The position numbers and the translations under genes were made by a program. DNA of 64,000 bases from Irpex lacteus (lineage: Eukaryota > Basidiomycota > Agaricomycetes > Polyporales > Irpicaceae): positions 806,001-870,000 of the forward strand of contig MQVO02000014.1 in the NCBI GenBank assembly GCA_001986395.2. The letters run 5' to 3'. The notes below the pieces were generated by a model. It ran no database searches. It was not told the origin of the DNA and saw only the letters and a program-made list of their open reading frames with translations. Positions 1 through 11,557 of this stretch are shown here, in pieces (within the stretch, counting starts at the first letter, position 1; each line of letters starts with the position of its first letter).

Positions 1-710
1 CACTCACCTGAAAGCTAATCAAGCTGTTATGCTTCAAGCTACCTCTTGCAAAGTCTGCGCTGAAGCAAGAATGCGGGAATGGAAATGTTGTGTACCATAT
101 CTGGTCTTCATCTTCCACGGTGCGGGGTGATAGTTTGGAGTGCCGTCTCCATATCTTGTTGTCGTGATCGAGAACCCGAACATTTCTATGTGAAGTTGCA
201 TGCGTTAGATTGGAGTGTGATTCTTGCAGCGTCATGTTCGAGCTATAGACGGTATAGACGCAAATTGGACTGCTTCTAGGAGATATCAAGGTGACTGGAC
301 ACCTCTTCTTCGAATACCTGTGTTATAAACCTTAATGAACTTCCATTCCCTCAGGCTGCGCATAGCCATAGTGATTTTGAAGATTTCCTATTGTAACAGT
401 CTGTGTTAGACTCGGTGTACCATCTGCGTAGCGATACACGCTTACGTTTGTGCGAGAAATAACTTGAAGTAGGCCTAGCTCTTGTTGCATCCGAGCGCGC
501 AGTCCGTCTATGGAAGGCCCTCATACCGGCATTAGCTTCCAAATGCAAACCGATGCGATAGCTAATCGCGCGATAAGGGTGAGGCTGCTTGTCACGCGCC
601 ACGCAATATCAAGGAAGGTGATGAATAAACTGAAGCAATCTACCAGATGACCGATACAGGCAAAGAAGCTGTGGAAAACTTTATAGCATAGAGCACGCTC
701 TTGGTGCCAT
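1..710. other. no supported gene
   Basis: This is the 3' flank of the DUF6534 gene. A short minus-strand open stretch ends at 332-334 with the residues GYAQPEGMEVH, and it could be a last exon. I find no splice-compatible partner for it, so it is not annotated as a gene. No tRNA, repeat array or mobile element is recognised here. Confidence 0.5.
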
Positions 711-2707
711 CTAGCCCTTCGTGATAATTTCTGCGGGTTTGACGTCGACGTGGTGGTCTTCTCCATCCTATATGGAGATACGTCAGGAGCGAACACCATG
801 AGTAATAAATAACTCACGTTGGAATCATTACGAACGATCGTATCGGTGAAGATGTGAACGCGGGTTTCCTGATCATAGGTGAAACACGGTCAGACCAGTA
901 AACACTGAACGACCGGAACGTGTGCGCTTACTCTGTTTCTGCTACTGCTCAACGTGGGCAGCTGGATGTCGCGGTTCTTGAGTAGGATCTGGCGTGAATT
1001 AAGACTACACAGAGGCGACTGCTTAGTGTGAAGCTCCAACATAGCAATGGATTACATACAGTGCCATCATGACGTTTGCGTAGACTAGGGAGGTGGCGCT
1101 CAGCCAGAAAAGCAAATAGAGATACTGGGTAGCATACGTACGTTTGCTTCTCATCTCAATGATCCCAGCGAACGCCAGGCTTTCTCGCATAAGATTGAAC
1201 TATCCATGTGTGAGCGTCTCTTCATAAGTTCAGAAGCTCCAGTATAGCTTACCGTAATTATGACGGCGGCAGAGCAGATACTGTACAGCGGTGGTTAGAC
1301 AAGTATCTAATGCAGTACAGTCAACTGACATATTGGCTACTCCGGTGTTGAGAACATAGTAGACGAGCCGCTGGATCACCTCGTTTGTTCTAAGAAGTGC
1401 CTGGGTCAAAACACTGACCATGCACGGTCACGAGTAAAGCACATACCTTGCAAACTTGGTCGTGCGTCGCTTCCATAGTCCATAGACCAACAAAGCCGAG
1501 ATCGACGCGTCCGACGCCAGCTCGACTGCGTATGTTGCCGTCAACGTACCCTGGCGAGCTATCAGTAGAAGATGCTTGGTTTGGGTATGTTGCCTACCTG
1601 CAGTGCTTGATCGTCAACTATCATTTGCCAGGCCCTGAGATCCGCCCTATACTATTATGTCAATAATCCGTAGCATCTGCTTGAACCTTTTTATACTGAC
1701 ATCAAACCGAAACTAGCTGGTGTAGAGTAGAACTTTGTCAGCTTTGGAGTCTGTAGATGATCCGGTGACAAAGGAATGTACTCAATCCCAAAACTGCGCC
1801 GTCACAGCATCAGTACAGCCATGATAGAAACAATCACTCGAGCTTACCCATTCGTGTTGAGGACAAGAAAACCTGCGGCAGATGGTCATCAGAATCACTG
1901 GCAGTTAATAGTGAAAATGTAGAATCACCGGAACAGCTGTCATGAGGATGGTTTTGCCGCTCACTAGAACGCTCCGAGTTTAATTGACACGTATGTTGAG
2001 AAAAGGACAAAATCAGATACATACCGCGCCAGATTCGCCAGCAATACAACCTATAACTGCCTTTCAGTACTTGCATAGGTACTCTGCACTCGTGATACTT
2101 ACATTTGTGCCATATAGACCATGAGGATCTTCATGCGAAGGTAGAGGTTATTATATGGAACGGGCAAGGTCATTGTGGTGAATCTCACCTCCAAAATAAC
2201 AGTAGACTATATCCCCGGTTCTGTATTACAATCAATTGATCATGAGGCGTAGCATGTACACCCACCCGTATACTCCTATGAGCAGAATGAGACCATGATA
2301 GGATGGCTGAATGGGGAACACATACCAGTGGATGAGTTCAATGCCTTCCTCTGCATTGCCGAAGCGTACGATCAAATACCAATACAGGAATACCACACAG
2401 AGAACAGTATGTGATGTTTCCAGCAGGCTGCTCGTGATGGCAAGTTTAGTTTCGCAAAGGCAGAAGATACAAAGGAGTGTGACGGACCCCATTATCCAAA
2501 CATAGATCTTGAGAGGAGTGGCATCGCCTTCATAGGAGATATAATAGAAAAATAGCTGTGCAACGAAAGTGCCGTACAGCCTTCCACATTGAATAATAAC
2601 GTCGTCAGTCAATATAGTGCAGATGCAGAGACTGGTGATACTCACATGAACGCAATGCACACGAAAACTAACAGGGGGCCAACAGTCGCTTCGAAGGAGA
2701 GACTCAT
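711..2707 (-). CDS. DUF6534-domain multi-pass membrane protein
   Basis: Basidiomycete-specific integral membrane protein of unknown function. The product starts MSLSFEATVGPLLVFVCIAF, and an intron follows at once (about 2580-2645). The next exon has the family block LYGTFVAQLFFYYI and three hydrophobic helices ending YWYLIVRFGNAEEG. Further small exons encode YRLYCWRIWR (about 2050), TILMTAVPVIL (about 1930), LASDASISALLVYGLWKRRT (about 1460-1520) and RTNEVIQRLVYYVLNTG (about 1340-1400). The last exons give a final helix near 1050-1130 and the hydrophilic tail ending DGEDHHVDVKPAEIITKG, with TAG at 711-713. Domain order and the WRIW and RTNEV signatures match the DUF6534 family. Several middle exon borders are uncertain because the gene is cut into many small exons. 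No role is known; a receptor-like function is often guessed but is not shown by the sequence. Confidence 0.72.
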
Positions 2708-4751
2708 CTTCGTGTAACGGAAGTCAAGGAATTGTGGAGTCTTCGAGGTATATAGAGTGCCCAGCGTGAGAGGACACGTACGAGGGCCTACTTCGATCTG
2801 CCAATCATCTTAGCTCATGCACATCGTACTTAGTTGCGTTCAGTTGTATAGCCACGCGACAATCGTGGGTTTATCATCAGCTTGGTGACGGACAGTTTCA
2901 AAGATAGGGGATCAACACCGGCGAGCAACACAGAAGACTGACAGAGTTCAAGCTGCAGCGCAACAAGCGGCGATGCTGTTTTGAAACTTATTGCCTCGGG
3001 AGGGTAGACCAAAGAGGCGGAGTGAGCCTACATCATCGTGGTATCTCTCAAGAGGCGGATAACTGAGTGCTAGTGCGCTCTGGTACCCGCGAGACTTGAG
3101 TAATGAGCGGCCTAGATACGTGAAAGCGGTCAGTTCTATGATATCGAACCTTAAGCATACAGTGACAACTGACTGCCTATCATTTTGGCCTGCCACAGGC
3201 ATATGGTAGCACTGGCAAGATCACTGGCGCAAGCACCTTTGAGGTACTGTACTATTCTCAATAGTGGGTCGAGGGTTCTCCGGATTCTTCCATACCGCCT
3301 GTCCTTGAATTGCGGTCTCGTTACTGGGAGACGCTGCCCCCAGATATCTATACATATGCATCACTGTCATCAGCACTGGAAACTTATGAATGCAACGGAA
3401 GAAAGACTGACCGCACTCTGGTGTTTACCCGTGTGAGAGCGAGAAGAGCCTTTGACGGTGGCGCAATAAGTAAAGATCCTTTGAACCGTTTGTCTGTATG
3501 ACATTGAATCATGAGCCTGAGCGTTGAGAGCTAAGCTGAGATTCCCGTGAGCAACTCTTTGGCCAGCATTCTAAGTTATTATCGACGCTATGAGTGGTGC
3601 ATGTAGTAGCACAGGATAACGACTCGTGATCAGTCGGCCGAGCCCGCCGTCCTCCCGCCTTGTTCCCACGCTCTTTCCGTTGTGACAGCGCGTGACAGAT
3701 GAGCGCTTTTGAAGGGCCATTGTGGCGTTCGGCCCGGTGTGCCATTCACACGGCCAGCGCTTTACCGCTGATAGCCTTTACAGGCAACCAAACTTAAACT
3801 CGGCGACTCAGAGGCCAGCCAGCGTCGTTCGAGCCAGAGTTGTGGTTCTACTTACCACAGGTAGCGGGTGACTTGGATCTAGTCTTGTCATGCCGTCTCG
3901 CAGTGACCCCGTCAACTCTGCGTTATATGCGCAAATACACCGGAGGATGGTCGAAAGCGGCGAATGGGACAGGTGTGTCTACCGTCTGTGTTCTAGTCGA
4001 TCATGCGAATTAAACACATACGATAACTTAGACTATCTGCTACTCTCTCCCAAAGGCTGGCAGAGACAGGATGGGCGGATGAGGTTCATCATCACAGTAA
4101 AGGTCTTAGAGCTGCTTCACCACTAAGCTTGATGTCTAGTAGTACTCACGGCCGTTACATAGAGATTGCCAAATCTGCGGGACCTCAGTCAGGCAAGACA
4201 GCTCGTCAAATCATGACTGATGTACAGCAGCATGCCGAAGGTATTTATCTTTAGTATACCAGCCTATACATATCTTCACTGACTCGCATCCGTCTGGTAT
4301 ACTCTGAAGGTTCTGTACCTGTAAACGTTCGACAGGAGCTCATGGCCTCAATCAGACAGTATCTCGAGTCTCAGGTCGACAAATGAATCACAGTCTACCA
4401 GACTCTACCTCCGGCCGCGTAAACTCTATCGTCCGGCGAACAACACTCAATGGAGGCTCATCTGGCATCCATGAGTTTCCCAAGCTTCCATGACTCATGT
4501 ACATAACCACATGATCATCGAACTTCCAGCCATATAGACTCCCCAGCCGGTCTGTTCGCAAGCTGAGCTAGTCTGAGCGCAGCGTCAGGCCAGCTAGTCA
4601 CGAGTCTGCCTGTCGTATGATTGGATGACCTATACCCCCAAAGGAGTCCCGCTCATATGACAAAACGTTTGACAGTTTGGCTAAGAGCAAAAGATACAAC
4701 TAGTATAACAAAACACGACTGAGAGAGTTCACAGCATTTTACAAACAAACA
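2708..4751. other. gene-free stretch
   Basis: About 2 kb with only short, unrelated open frames on both strands, none with family motifs or spliceable conservation. It lies between the DUF6534 gene start and the 3' end of NUP82. I see no transposon terminal repeats, tRNA boxes or satellite arrays. Confidence 0.5.
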
Positions 4752-7700
4752 TCAAGTCAACAGCTTCTGCTCCTTGCCTTCTGTTTCTTCCTCCTTGGAC
4801 GGAGGACGAACGAGAGTGAGGTCAAGTTTAGCCGCCAGCTTCAGGATATCAGCCTCGACATCGTGTATCCTCGCACTCCTAAATCTCATGTCAGCATACG
4901 AACACCAAAGGCTGTAGGAACTAGTAAAAGCCACGCACTCTTTGCTCGACCGCAACCCGAGCTCAAACGCTTGCGTGACGCCTATACCTGAGGAACCGTT
5001 TATCTCAGACAGTCGTTTTTGAATGCGCTGCTCCTTTTGTTTGAGCTCTTTCAGGTTAGGCAACAGGCGGTCGAATTCCTTGCGAAGCTAAAACGCAAAC
5101 AGTTTATAAACGTGTGAGAACCTAACGAGATGCAGAAATCACGCACCTGTGTGGTACGCCCGGACAGAGACTCTTGATCATACCGCGTAGACCCCTTGAT
5201 CTCCTTCTGCAGCCGCTTCAGCTCCTCGAACCACTTCGTCTCGTGCTCGCTGAGTTCTGGACTAGCATTCTTCATCATAGCTCTGAGAATGCGATCCGTC
5301 CGATTAAGCAGCTCTTTCTGCCGTGCTTGCACCTGCTCCAGCTTTTCCTTCGTCTGTTCCTGCCGTTTTCCATGCAACGAGTCCTTAAGAACCAAAATCT
5401 CCTTCGCGGTGTTCTGCTGCCGCCGGAACTCCTGCTCTTGCAGCTGGGCGCGAAGTTCTGCGCTACGATAAGCGATTTGCATTTCGTACATTTGGTCTGT
5501 TAGTCGTTGCACGGTCGACGCGAGGAATCGCAGGGTGTCGGGAGTGAGTTGAATCTCGCCTTTCATGGGAACAAGAAGCTTCGGATTTGAGGGGAGGGCA
5601 GCGTCGTTTGTGAACTTGGTAGGAGGCTCGTAAGGCTCGGAGAGTAGGGTGATGTATGCAGGGGGACCATCTAAGGCTTTCACTGCAGTCCCGGAATCCT
5701 CGCCCGCCTCCGCATCCAGATCTTCTTCGTTCGCAGACGGAGCCTCGGATTGCAGTGTCAATGGAATCGTCACAACTCGCATCGCCGATGTCAAGATGAA
5801 GATGCTGTATGTCAGATAGACGTCGTTCGGTATCGTAACGGCTGTGACTGGGTTTGAACATCTGGAAATGGCGAACGTTCAGTATGACGAAGTGAAACCC
5901 GGATTTAATGAGGTTTACCTTCGTTCGACGGAGAAAGTTGTAACGAGAGGCTTCACCGTCGCACCGCCTGATGCTTCCAAAGACGAGCCTAGTGAACTTT
6001 CTCCCTCGTTGCTGACATCGTCACGAAGCGCATTGGCCAGCTTCTGCAAGAGCGCACCAAGTTGTATAGTATGAACACCGAACGCATGATAGACGTATAT
6101 CGTCTCGTCATTAATGGGGTCCCGTGAAAGTACCGGATGGTTGGCGCGCAAGAGATCCAATATCGGCGGCTCACCCGGCCGTGGCGAGACTTGCGACAAC
6201 GTTGAGATGAGGCCCAGGTCGATTGACTCGTAGACGGCTAGCATGGGCAACTCGCGGTTCTTACTGCTGTGCTGTGGATGGTCAGAACTGGGAAGAAATG
6301 CAAAGGTGAATGATTTACTTTGCGTTCCCATCTCGCCTCCACCTTCTCTACGTCCAGGAAGAGATCTACTCGGCCATCCTGAAAAGCAACCAGGACAACA
6401 CCAAGACGTTCTGTCTCTCCTTCGCTTTCACCTCCCTCGTCCCCATCAACGCCAAAGGACAGGTAGATGATGTCAGTGGCATCACCGCCTTCGCTCCCTT
6501 CCAGGCTTCTGGGTGCAGGCTGAAGTAGGAAAGGTCCTTGCCGGATAGGCTGACTGCGTATTGTCGTAGGCGGGTGCATCTGAACCATGCGAGGAGTACT
6601 AGGAAATGCAGTCCCGGGAGGTAGCTGCTTGAGCAAGGCGTTGACGTATTTGCGCTGGTAGTCGTAGACTGTAGCGAGGCTATTGCTTGACGAGGAAGGA
6701 GAGTCGTTCTCGGATTGCGTTAGGAACTCCTGTTTTGCAGCTACGAAGCATTCCAAGGCATGCACGTAAGACGACGGTACAAGCCTGACGTTTGAAAGGC
6801 CGATGTCAGTTACGAACGAGAGTAAACACGGTTCAACTCACGCATTCTGAGGCATGTAGGGGCATATGGCGTATATGTCACCGCTCTTCATGACTGCATA
6901 GATGCTCAACGGACCCCAGTCGGCTTTGCCTCTGCCCAATGTGAATGATGCAACTTCGCGCTCAGACTCGTCTTCAGCAAAATACGATTTTGACTTCTTC
7001 TCCGGTACAAAGGACAGGACTTGCTGGGGCTCTTCAATGTCAACCGCGATGTCGTACTCCCTATATCACTTCAGGTCTATGCTTATTCCCCCAGAAGTAC
7101 GGGGCTAGCGTACCTGAGTTTACCATCGACTGTCATTACCAGCAGCGTAGTGCCTCCATTGCCCCAAGGATGCCAGTCGACCTTTGCTATAGGTGCTTCA
7201 TGGACGGCGTGGTAGTATTGACCGATAGATATTGACCTGATAGTTCCTTGTGAGAAACATGGTCATGTAAAAAGCATATCTCTTACTTGCAGTCAACAAC
7301 GTCAGGCACGAGCCTCGTGAAGCCTGGGCGTGGTAGGAGTACCACAGCGACATGGAAAGCCCCCGCTACAGCCAGGAACTTGCCATTGGGGTTGACCACC
7401 ATCTGGTGAATGTCAAATCCTACGTTTGGCGTGTTCAAGACCTATCATAGTTCATTTCACAGATGAAACCCTTCGGTGAGATGGATGTTCCAGAGACAGT
7501 AGGTGCAGACATACACACTTTGTAGGTCTTCTCTTCAGGACCACCACTTCGACCCAACTTCGCATCTCCCAAAGAGGCCATTCTAATCTCATTACCAACC
7601 GCAAGTATCAGATCATAATCCTTGATGACCATAACTTGACGTCTCCCCGAAGGGGTCAGGGCGTCGCTGTCGAGGTCATCGGTGGTGAAGTCGGGAAGCG

Positions 7701-7818
7701 TGTTCAGCGAGAGTTCCAGCGAGATGTCGTCTTTTGCGGACGCTACACGTTTTCCTTTTCCATTCGTGAATATCGGGTGGTCTTTCAGAAACGCGTTCCA
7801 GTCTTCGTCGCCGTCCAT
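4752..7818 (-). CDS. NUP82: Nucleoporin Nup82/Nup88
   Basis: Cytoplasmic-face nucleoporin that anchors the Nup159/Nup214 mRNA-export module. The start is MDGDEDWNAFLKDHPIF at 7818. The N-terminal half is a beta-propeller spread over several exons. It includes the family hallmark around 7370-7440 (TPNVGFDIHQMVVNPNGKFL followed by AVAGAFHVAVVVLPRPG) and further blades to about 6240 (TDIIYLSFGVDGDEGG). The C-terminal half (about 5790-4752) is charged heptad-rich coiled coil such as TPDTLRFLASTVQRLTDQM and AELRAQLQEQEFRRQQNTAKE, as expected for Nup82/Nup88 trimerisation with Nup62/Nup214 partners. The tail KEEETEGKEQKLLT ends with TGA at 4752-4754. Propeller followed by coiled coil and the length agree with the family. 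The gene is transcribed divergently from the proteasome alpha7 gene across 210 bp. Exon borders in the middle are approximate. Confidence 0.85.
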
Positions 7819-8028
7819 GGTGTTATTCAAGCTGCAAGTTGGAACATGCTCAGCCAGTGCAGGCGTTGTGGCCAAATGCCGAGCACGCGTAAAAGGAAGG
7901 TGGTTCTCACGCTCGCGCGCACGCGTCGCCCTGCTTGCGCGTCCTGAAATCATGTCCATACTTGTTCCTCGTCCTCGTCCTTGACCTCAACACCAGTTTA
8001 TTACCTTACAACACAAGTCTGAATAAAG
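7819..8028. promoter_or_regulatory. bidirectional promoter NUP82/PRE10
   Basis: The 210-bp interval between the two divergent start codons must hold both promoters. It contains two ACGCGT hexamers (7885-7890 and 7921-7926) in a GC-rich block. The hexamer is the MCB/MBF-type site in ascomycetes; its meaning here is inference. Confidence 0.55.
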
Positions 8029-9093
8029 ATGACCTCAATTGGTACAGGATACGATTTGTCTGCCAGTACATACTCGCCCGATGGCCGTATCTTCCAGGTA
8101 TGTACCAAGGGCATTGCTCTAATCCAATCAAGTGCATTGACTTCATCCGTTGGACTTCAGGTGGAATATGCGAACAAGGCAGTTGAGAACTCAGGGTGTG
8201 TATCACAAGTTTACTCTATAAGAGCTCGGCTCACGTACGTTATTGTGTAGAACAGCGATCGGGCTTCGAGTGAAGGATGGCATTGTGCTCGCAGTCGAGA
8301 AGATCATACACTCTAAACTCCTGGTGCCCGACGCGAACAGGAGAATACAAAGTGTAGACAGACATATGGGCCTGGTACGCTCCAAGCCATCTTAAAATGA
8401 CATACCGTTAATTGTCTTGCAGGCTACAGCAGGTTTCCTCGCCGATGGTCGCCACTTAGCCAACCGAGCGCGGGACGAGTCCTCAAACTACCGTGAAACC
8501 TACCGCCAACCTGCACCGTTGAAGGTAGGCTCGTATCTTGTTGTAATGGTCTATTCTCACGCATACGATCCCAGGAACTCGTCAGCCGACTGTCAATGTA
8601 TGTTCAAGCATACACGCTATACTCTTCAGTGCGACCGTTTGGTGTCAGCACCATCGTCGGAGGTGTGGACGTCAACGGACCACAACTATACATTATTGAA
8701 CCGAGTGGGATCTCATACGTGCGTATCTCACAGACTGTTCGTATGTGGTGTTACTGAAACGAACTATCATAGGGCTACCATGGCGCCGCTGTTGGTAAAG
8801 GCCGTCAGCTCGCCAAGACCGAGATCGAGAAGCTGAAGCTCTCAGAGCTTACCATCCGTGAAGCAGTCACAGAAGCTGCACGAATGTGAGTACGCCAACG
8901 CAGATATAAATTACTCGCTAACAATATGTGCTGCAGCATATATCTCGTTCACGATGATGCAAAAGAGAAGGAGTTCGAACTCGAGATGACGTGGGTCGGA
9001 GACGAGACAAACGGTCTGCACGTTCCCGTCCCCAAGGATCTCCTCGCCGAAGCGGAACAGAAGGCCAAGGACGCCCTAGAGAACTTCGACTAA
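8029..9093 (+). CDS. PRE10: 20S proteasome subunit alpha7 (PSMA3/Pre10)
   Basis: Non-catalytic outer-ring subunit of the 20S core. The N-terminus [20 protein letters not shown] is the proteasome alpha signature, followed after an intron by [15 protein letters not shown], matching PSMA3/Pre10 ([15 protein letters not shown] in human). Later exons give [40 protein letters not shown], and [20 protein letters not shown] with [15 protein letters not shown]. The final exon reads [20 protein letters not shown] and ends [12 protein letters not shown] at 9091-9093. The [13 protein letters not shown] helix and the acidic C-terminus are typical of alpha7, which contacts activators. At least six introns of normal size interrupt it. 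The start is fixed by the conserved N-terminal gate peptide. It sits 125 bp from the convergent 3' end of RPN12. Confidence 0.95.
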
Positions 9094-9218
9094 CACTGTA
9101 ATTGTGCATTCCCTCACGCTTGTAATATTACTGGACTTCCGCTGTTGTGCACGTGCGGTCTCTGAGTTATGTGAATATATGGATACAGGTAAAGAACAAG
9201 AACACTGTCTTTTGTAAT

Positions 9219-10299
9219 CTACACGATCATCTCCAATTCCCGGGCGTACAGAAGGTTTGCTGAGATGAGCTTCTCCTTCGGGATCTCCACCTTCTCCTCG
9301 CCTTTCTGGGTGAAGGTGATGGTGTTGGCGGACAAATCGACGGTCCAGCCCCGCTAAAGGAAATCATGAGATATCGCGTCAAGTGCTTATAACTAAAAGA
9401 TACGTACCTGCTGGGCATAGGACAGTAATTCTGGTTGACTGCGGAAGAAAAGCAGAGTGGCTGCGTCTTTGATAGGTAGACTGTTATATGCAGCCTCTTC
9501 ACAGCTCGCGATCTCGTTTCTATGAATGACGGACATTAGTATTCTCTTTCGCACTATTGTGCTGAATACTCACCGAATCGTACCCATAAGCGAGTCTACG
9601 AAAAACTTGTATTCCTCCGCAGGTGCCTCTTCACGGGCATTCCATACTTTGCTGTAGCTTCCTTCCATCAACCATCGCTCGAGGTTAATTGGGTGGCTGA
9701 TGTACGGGTTTGAAGTGAGAGAGTCGGCGGGGAGGGGGAGGGACTCGAGTGTGGTGTGGAACTCTGCTATACGGTTCTGAGTGAGGAGGCGGATGAGGTT
9801 GAGACCACGGATGGGGAATTCTCTTGGAGATGGCGGTAGTACAGAGCTAGCGGTACAGAAGGACCATGATCAGCGATTGCAAGTCTCGGTAAGCTTGTCC
9901 TGGCGTACCTGTAATCGTTATAGAATGTTTGTAGCTGGGAGAAGTAACGATCAAATGAGGGGATGTCTTTCGTTCTTATACTCCAGAAGGCTCCAATCTC
10001 AAGGATTTCTCCTGTAAGTTAGCAGTCATCATGAGTACATGCGCATGTATGAGACTACAAGACGTACTTGCAACGGCAAGGTCTGGTAAGCTCGCGTTTT
10101 CCTGTGGAATCAACAGGCCTGCTTCGATCAGGCCAATCTAATTACACAGCAGAGTTAACTCGACCGAATCGTTGAGAGTATAACGATGAGTATATGCCTT
10201 AAGCTGAGCCAATAGCTGGCCAGTCTTCTTCAGATCTGAAGGTTGAGACGTAAACGCCTTCAATAGTTCTTGGTACATTACGCCGAGTTGCGTGGCCAT
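9219..10299 (-). CDS. RPN12: 26S proteasome regulatory subunit Rpn12 (PSMD8)
   Basis: Lid component of the 19S regulatory particle, PCI/SAC3-GANP fold. The start at 10299 gives [20 protein letters not shown] and then [14 protein letters not shown], as in Rpn12 homologues. The middle exons contain [20 protein letters not shown] and [20 protein letters not shown] later exon reads [20 protein letters not shown] followed by [16 protein letters not shown]. The C-terminal exon [20 protein letters not shown] ends with [18 protein letters not shown] (9219-9221). The last residues match the human PSMD8 ending YARQLEMIV closely, and this decides the assignment over the related eIF3k and CSN8 families. 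It lies between two 20S core genes and shares a 220-bp divergent promoter with PRE3. Confidence 0.93.
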
Positions 10300-10519
10300 A
10301 GCTAGCGTATTCTTGGGGGCTCCCGAGACTTAAAAGAGCAAAGAGACGATTGCACGATGAAGACGGTGTGGGATGGTGGCTGTTACAGAGAGCGCGAGGT
10401 GAGGCCGACGCGCGTCGACGCGTCACCTCATGTCAATTTCAGTTTGAGCTTTTAGCACTCGACCTCCACATACCACATTCCTCATCCTCCAGGACAACCA
10501 CATTTCGTATATATTCATC
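10300..10519. promoter_or_regulatory. bidirectional promoter RPN12/PRE3
   Basis: A 220-bp interval between divergent proteasome genes. It contains a compact CG-rich near-palindrome at about 10398-10429: AGGTGA on the left, TCACCT on the right, and ACGCGCGT (10408-10415) and ACGCGT (10418-10423) between them. This is a strong candidate for a shared activator site. No yeast-type PACE element (GGTGGCAAA) was seen. Confidence 0.55.
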
Positions 10520-11518
10520 ATGCAGACAGTAGATATGCAACAGCTCAAGGCGGGCGAGGTGAACCTTGGTGTGAGTAGCCCCTAGAATTGTTATTAGGAG
10601 CTATATATTGATAGAAACCCACTAGACCTCGATCATGGCCGTGCAGTTCAAGGACGGAGTGGTCATCGGTGCAGACTCACGGACGACGACAGGGAGCTAC
10701 ATTGTGAGTGACAGACCACTGTCGCCGTTCAGGACAATCTTCATGACTATCACTACAGGCCAATCGAGTTACGGACAAGCTTACGCACGTACACGACCGA
10801 ATCTATTGCTGCCGTTCAGGATCTGCAGCAGACACACAAGCAGTCGCCGACATCGTTCACTACCACCTCCAGATCCTCACGTACGAGTTCCCCATAACAT
10901 TCGCGATTACCCCGCTCATCTAGCATACAATATACAGACAACAAGCCGGCTCAGCACCCACAGTTGCCACAGCTGCCAACGTCTTCCAGAAACTTTGCTA
11001 TGAAAACAAGGATGGCCTGATGGCAGGTATCATTGTAGCAGGTTGGGATAAGGAGGTCGGCCCTAGCGTATACAACATTCCTCTTGGCGGAGGTCTCTTC
11101 CGGCAGCCATGGGCTATTGGAGGTACGAATTACCAAAGTATACTCTGAGGACCGCATGTGCTGATTCCGTCTCTTCTAGGCTCTGGTTCGACATATGTGT
11201 ATGGTTATTGCGATGCTACTTTCCAGGATGGCTGGGGCAAGGAGGAAACCGTCAACTTCGTGAAGAATAGTAAGCAGAAAAGTTCCTTATTCTGACATCA
11301 TCCAACTGACTCGTTATTTAGCCCTGGCTCTTGCGATGTCAAGAGACGGTTCTTCAGGAGGCGTCATTCGTATGTGCGTGATCACAGAAGAAGGAGTCGA
11401 GCGACTCTTCATCCCAGGCAATGAATTGCCCAAGTTCTGGGAAGGCGAGGAAGTTCTAGGCAAGCCAACAAAGGCCGTCCCTGAACCCGCCGTCGCACCA
11501 ATGGAAGTCGAAGCATGA
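10520..11518 (+). CDS. PRE3: 20S proteasome catalytic subunit beta1 (PSMB6/Pre3)
   Basis: Caspase-like (post-acidic) protease subunit of the 20S core. A short propeptide, [17 protein letters not shown], ends in Gly just before an intron. The mature N-terminal Thr1 opens the next exon ([19 protein letters not shown]), so autocleavage would be at Gly|Thr. Counting from Thr1, the catalytic Asp17 (GADSR) and Lys33 (NRVTDK) are present. Arg45 ([15 protein letters not shown]) is also present and gives beta1 its acidic P1 preference. Later exons read [40 protein letters not shown] and [20 protein letters not shown]. The tail VAPMEVEA ends at TGA 11516-11518. Five or more introns interrupt it. The 3' end nearly touches the convergent 3' end of the next gene (40 bp). 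Confidence 0.95.
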
Positions 11519-11557
11519 TTAGTGATATATGTATAGTAGTAAGCTGTGTACAATGGA

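Noticed and set aside
332..602. Minus-strand open stretch ending GYAQPEGMEVH as a second gene or extra last exon
   Set aside because: The DUF6534 gene closes well at 711 with a properly spliced tail. No acceptor or donor links this stretch to a recognisable upstream exon.
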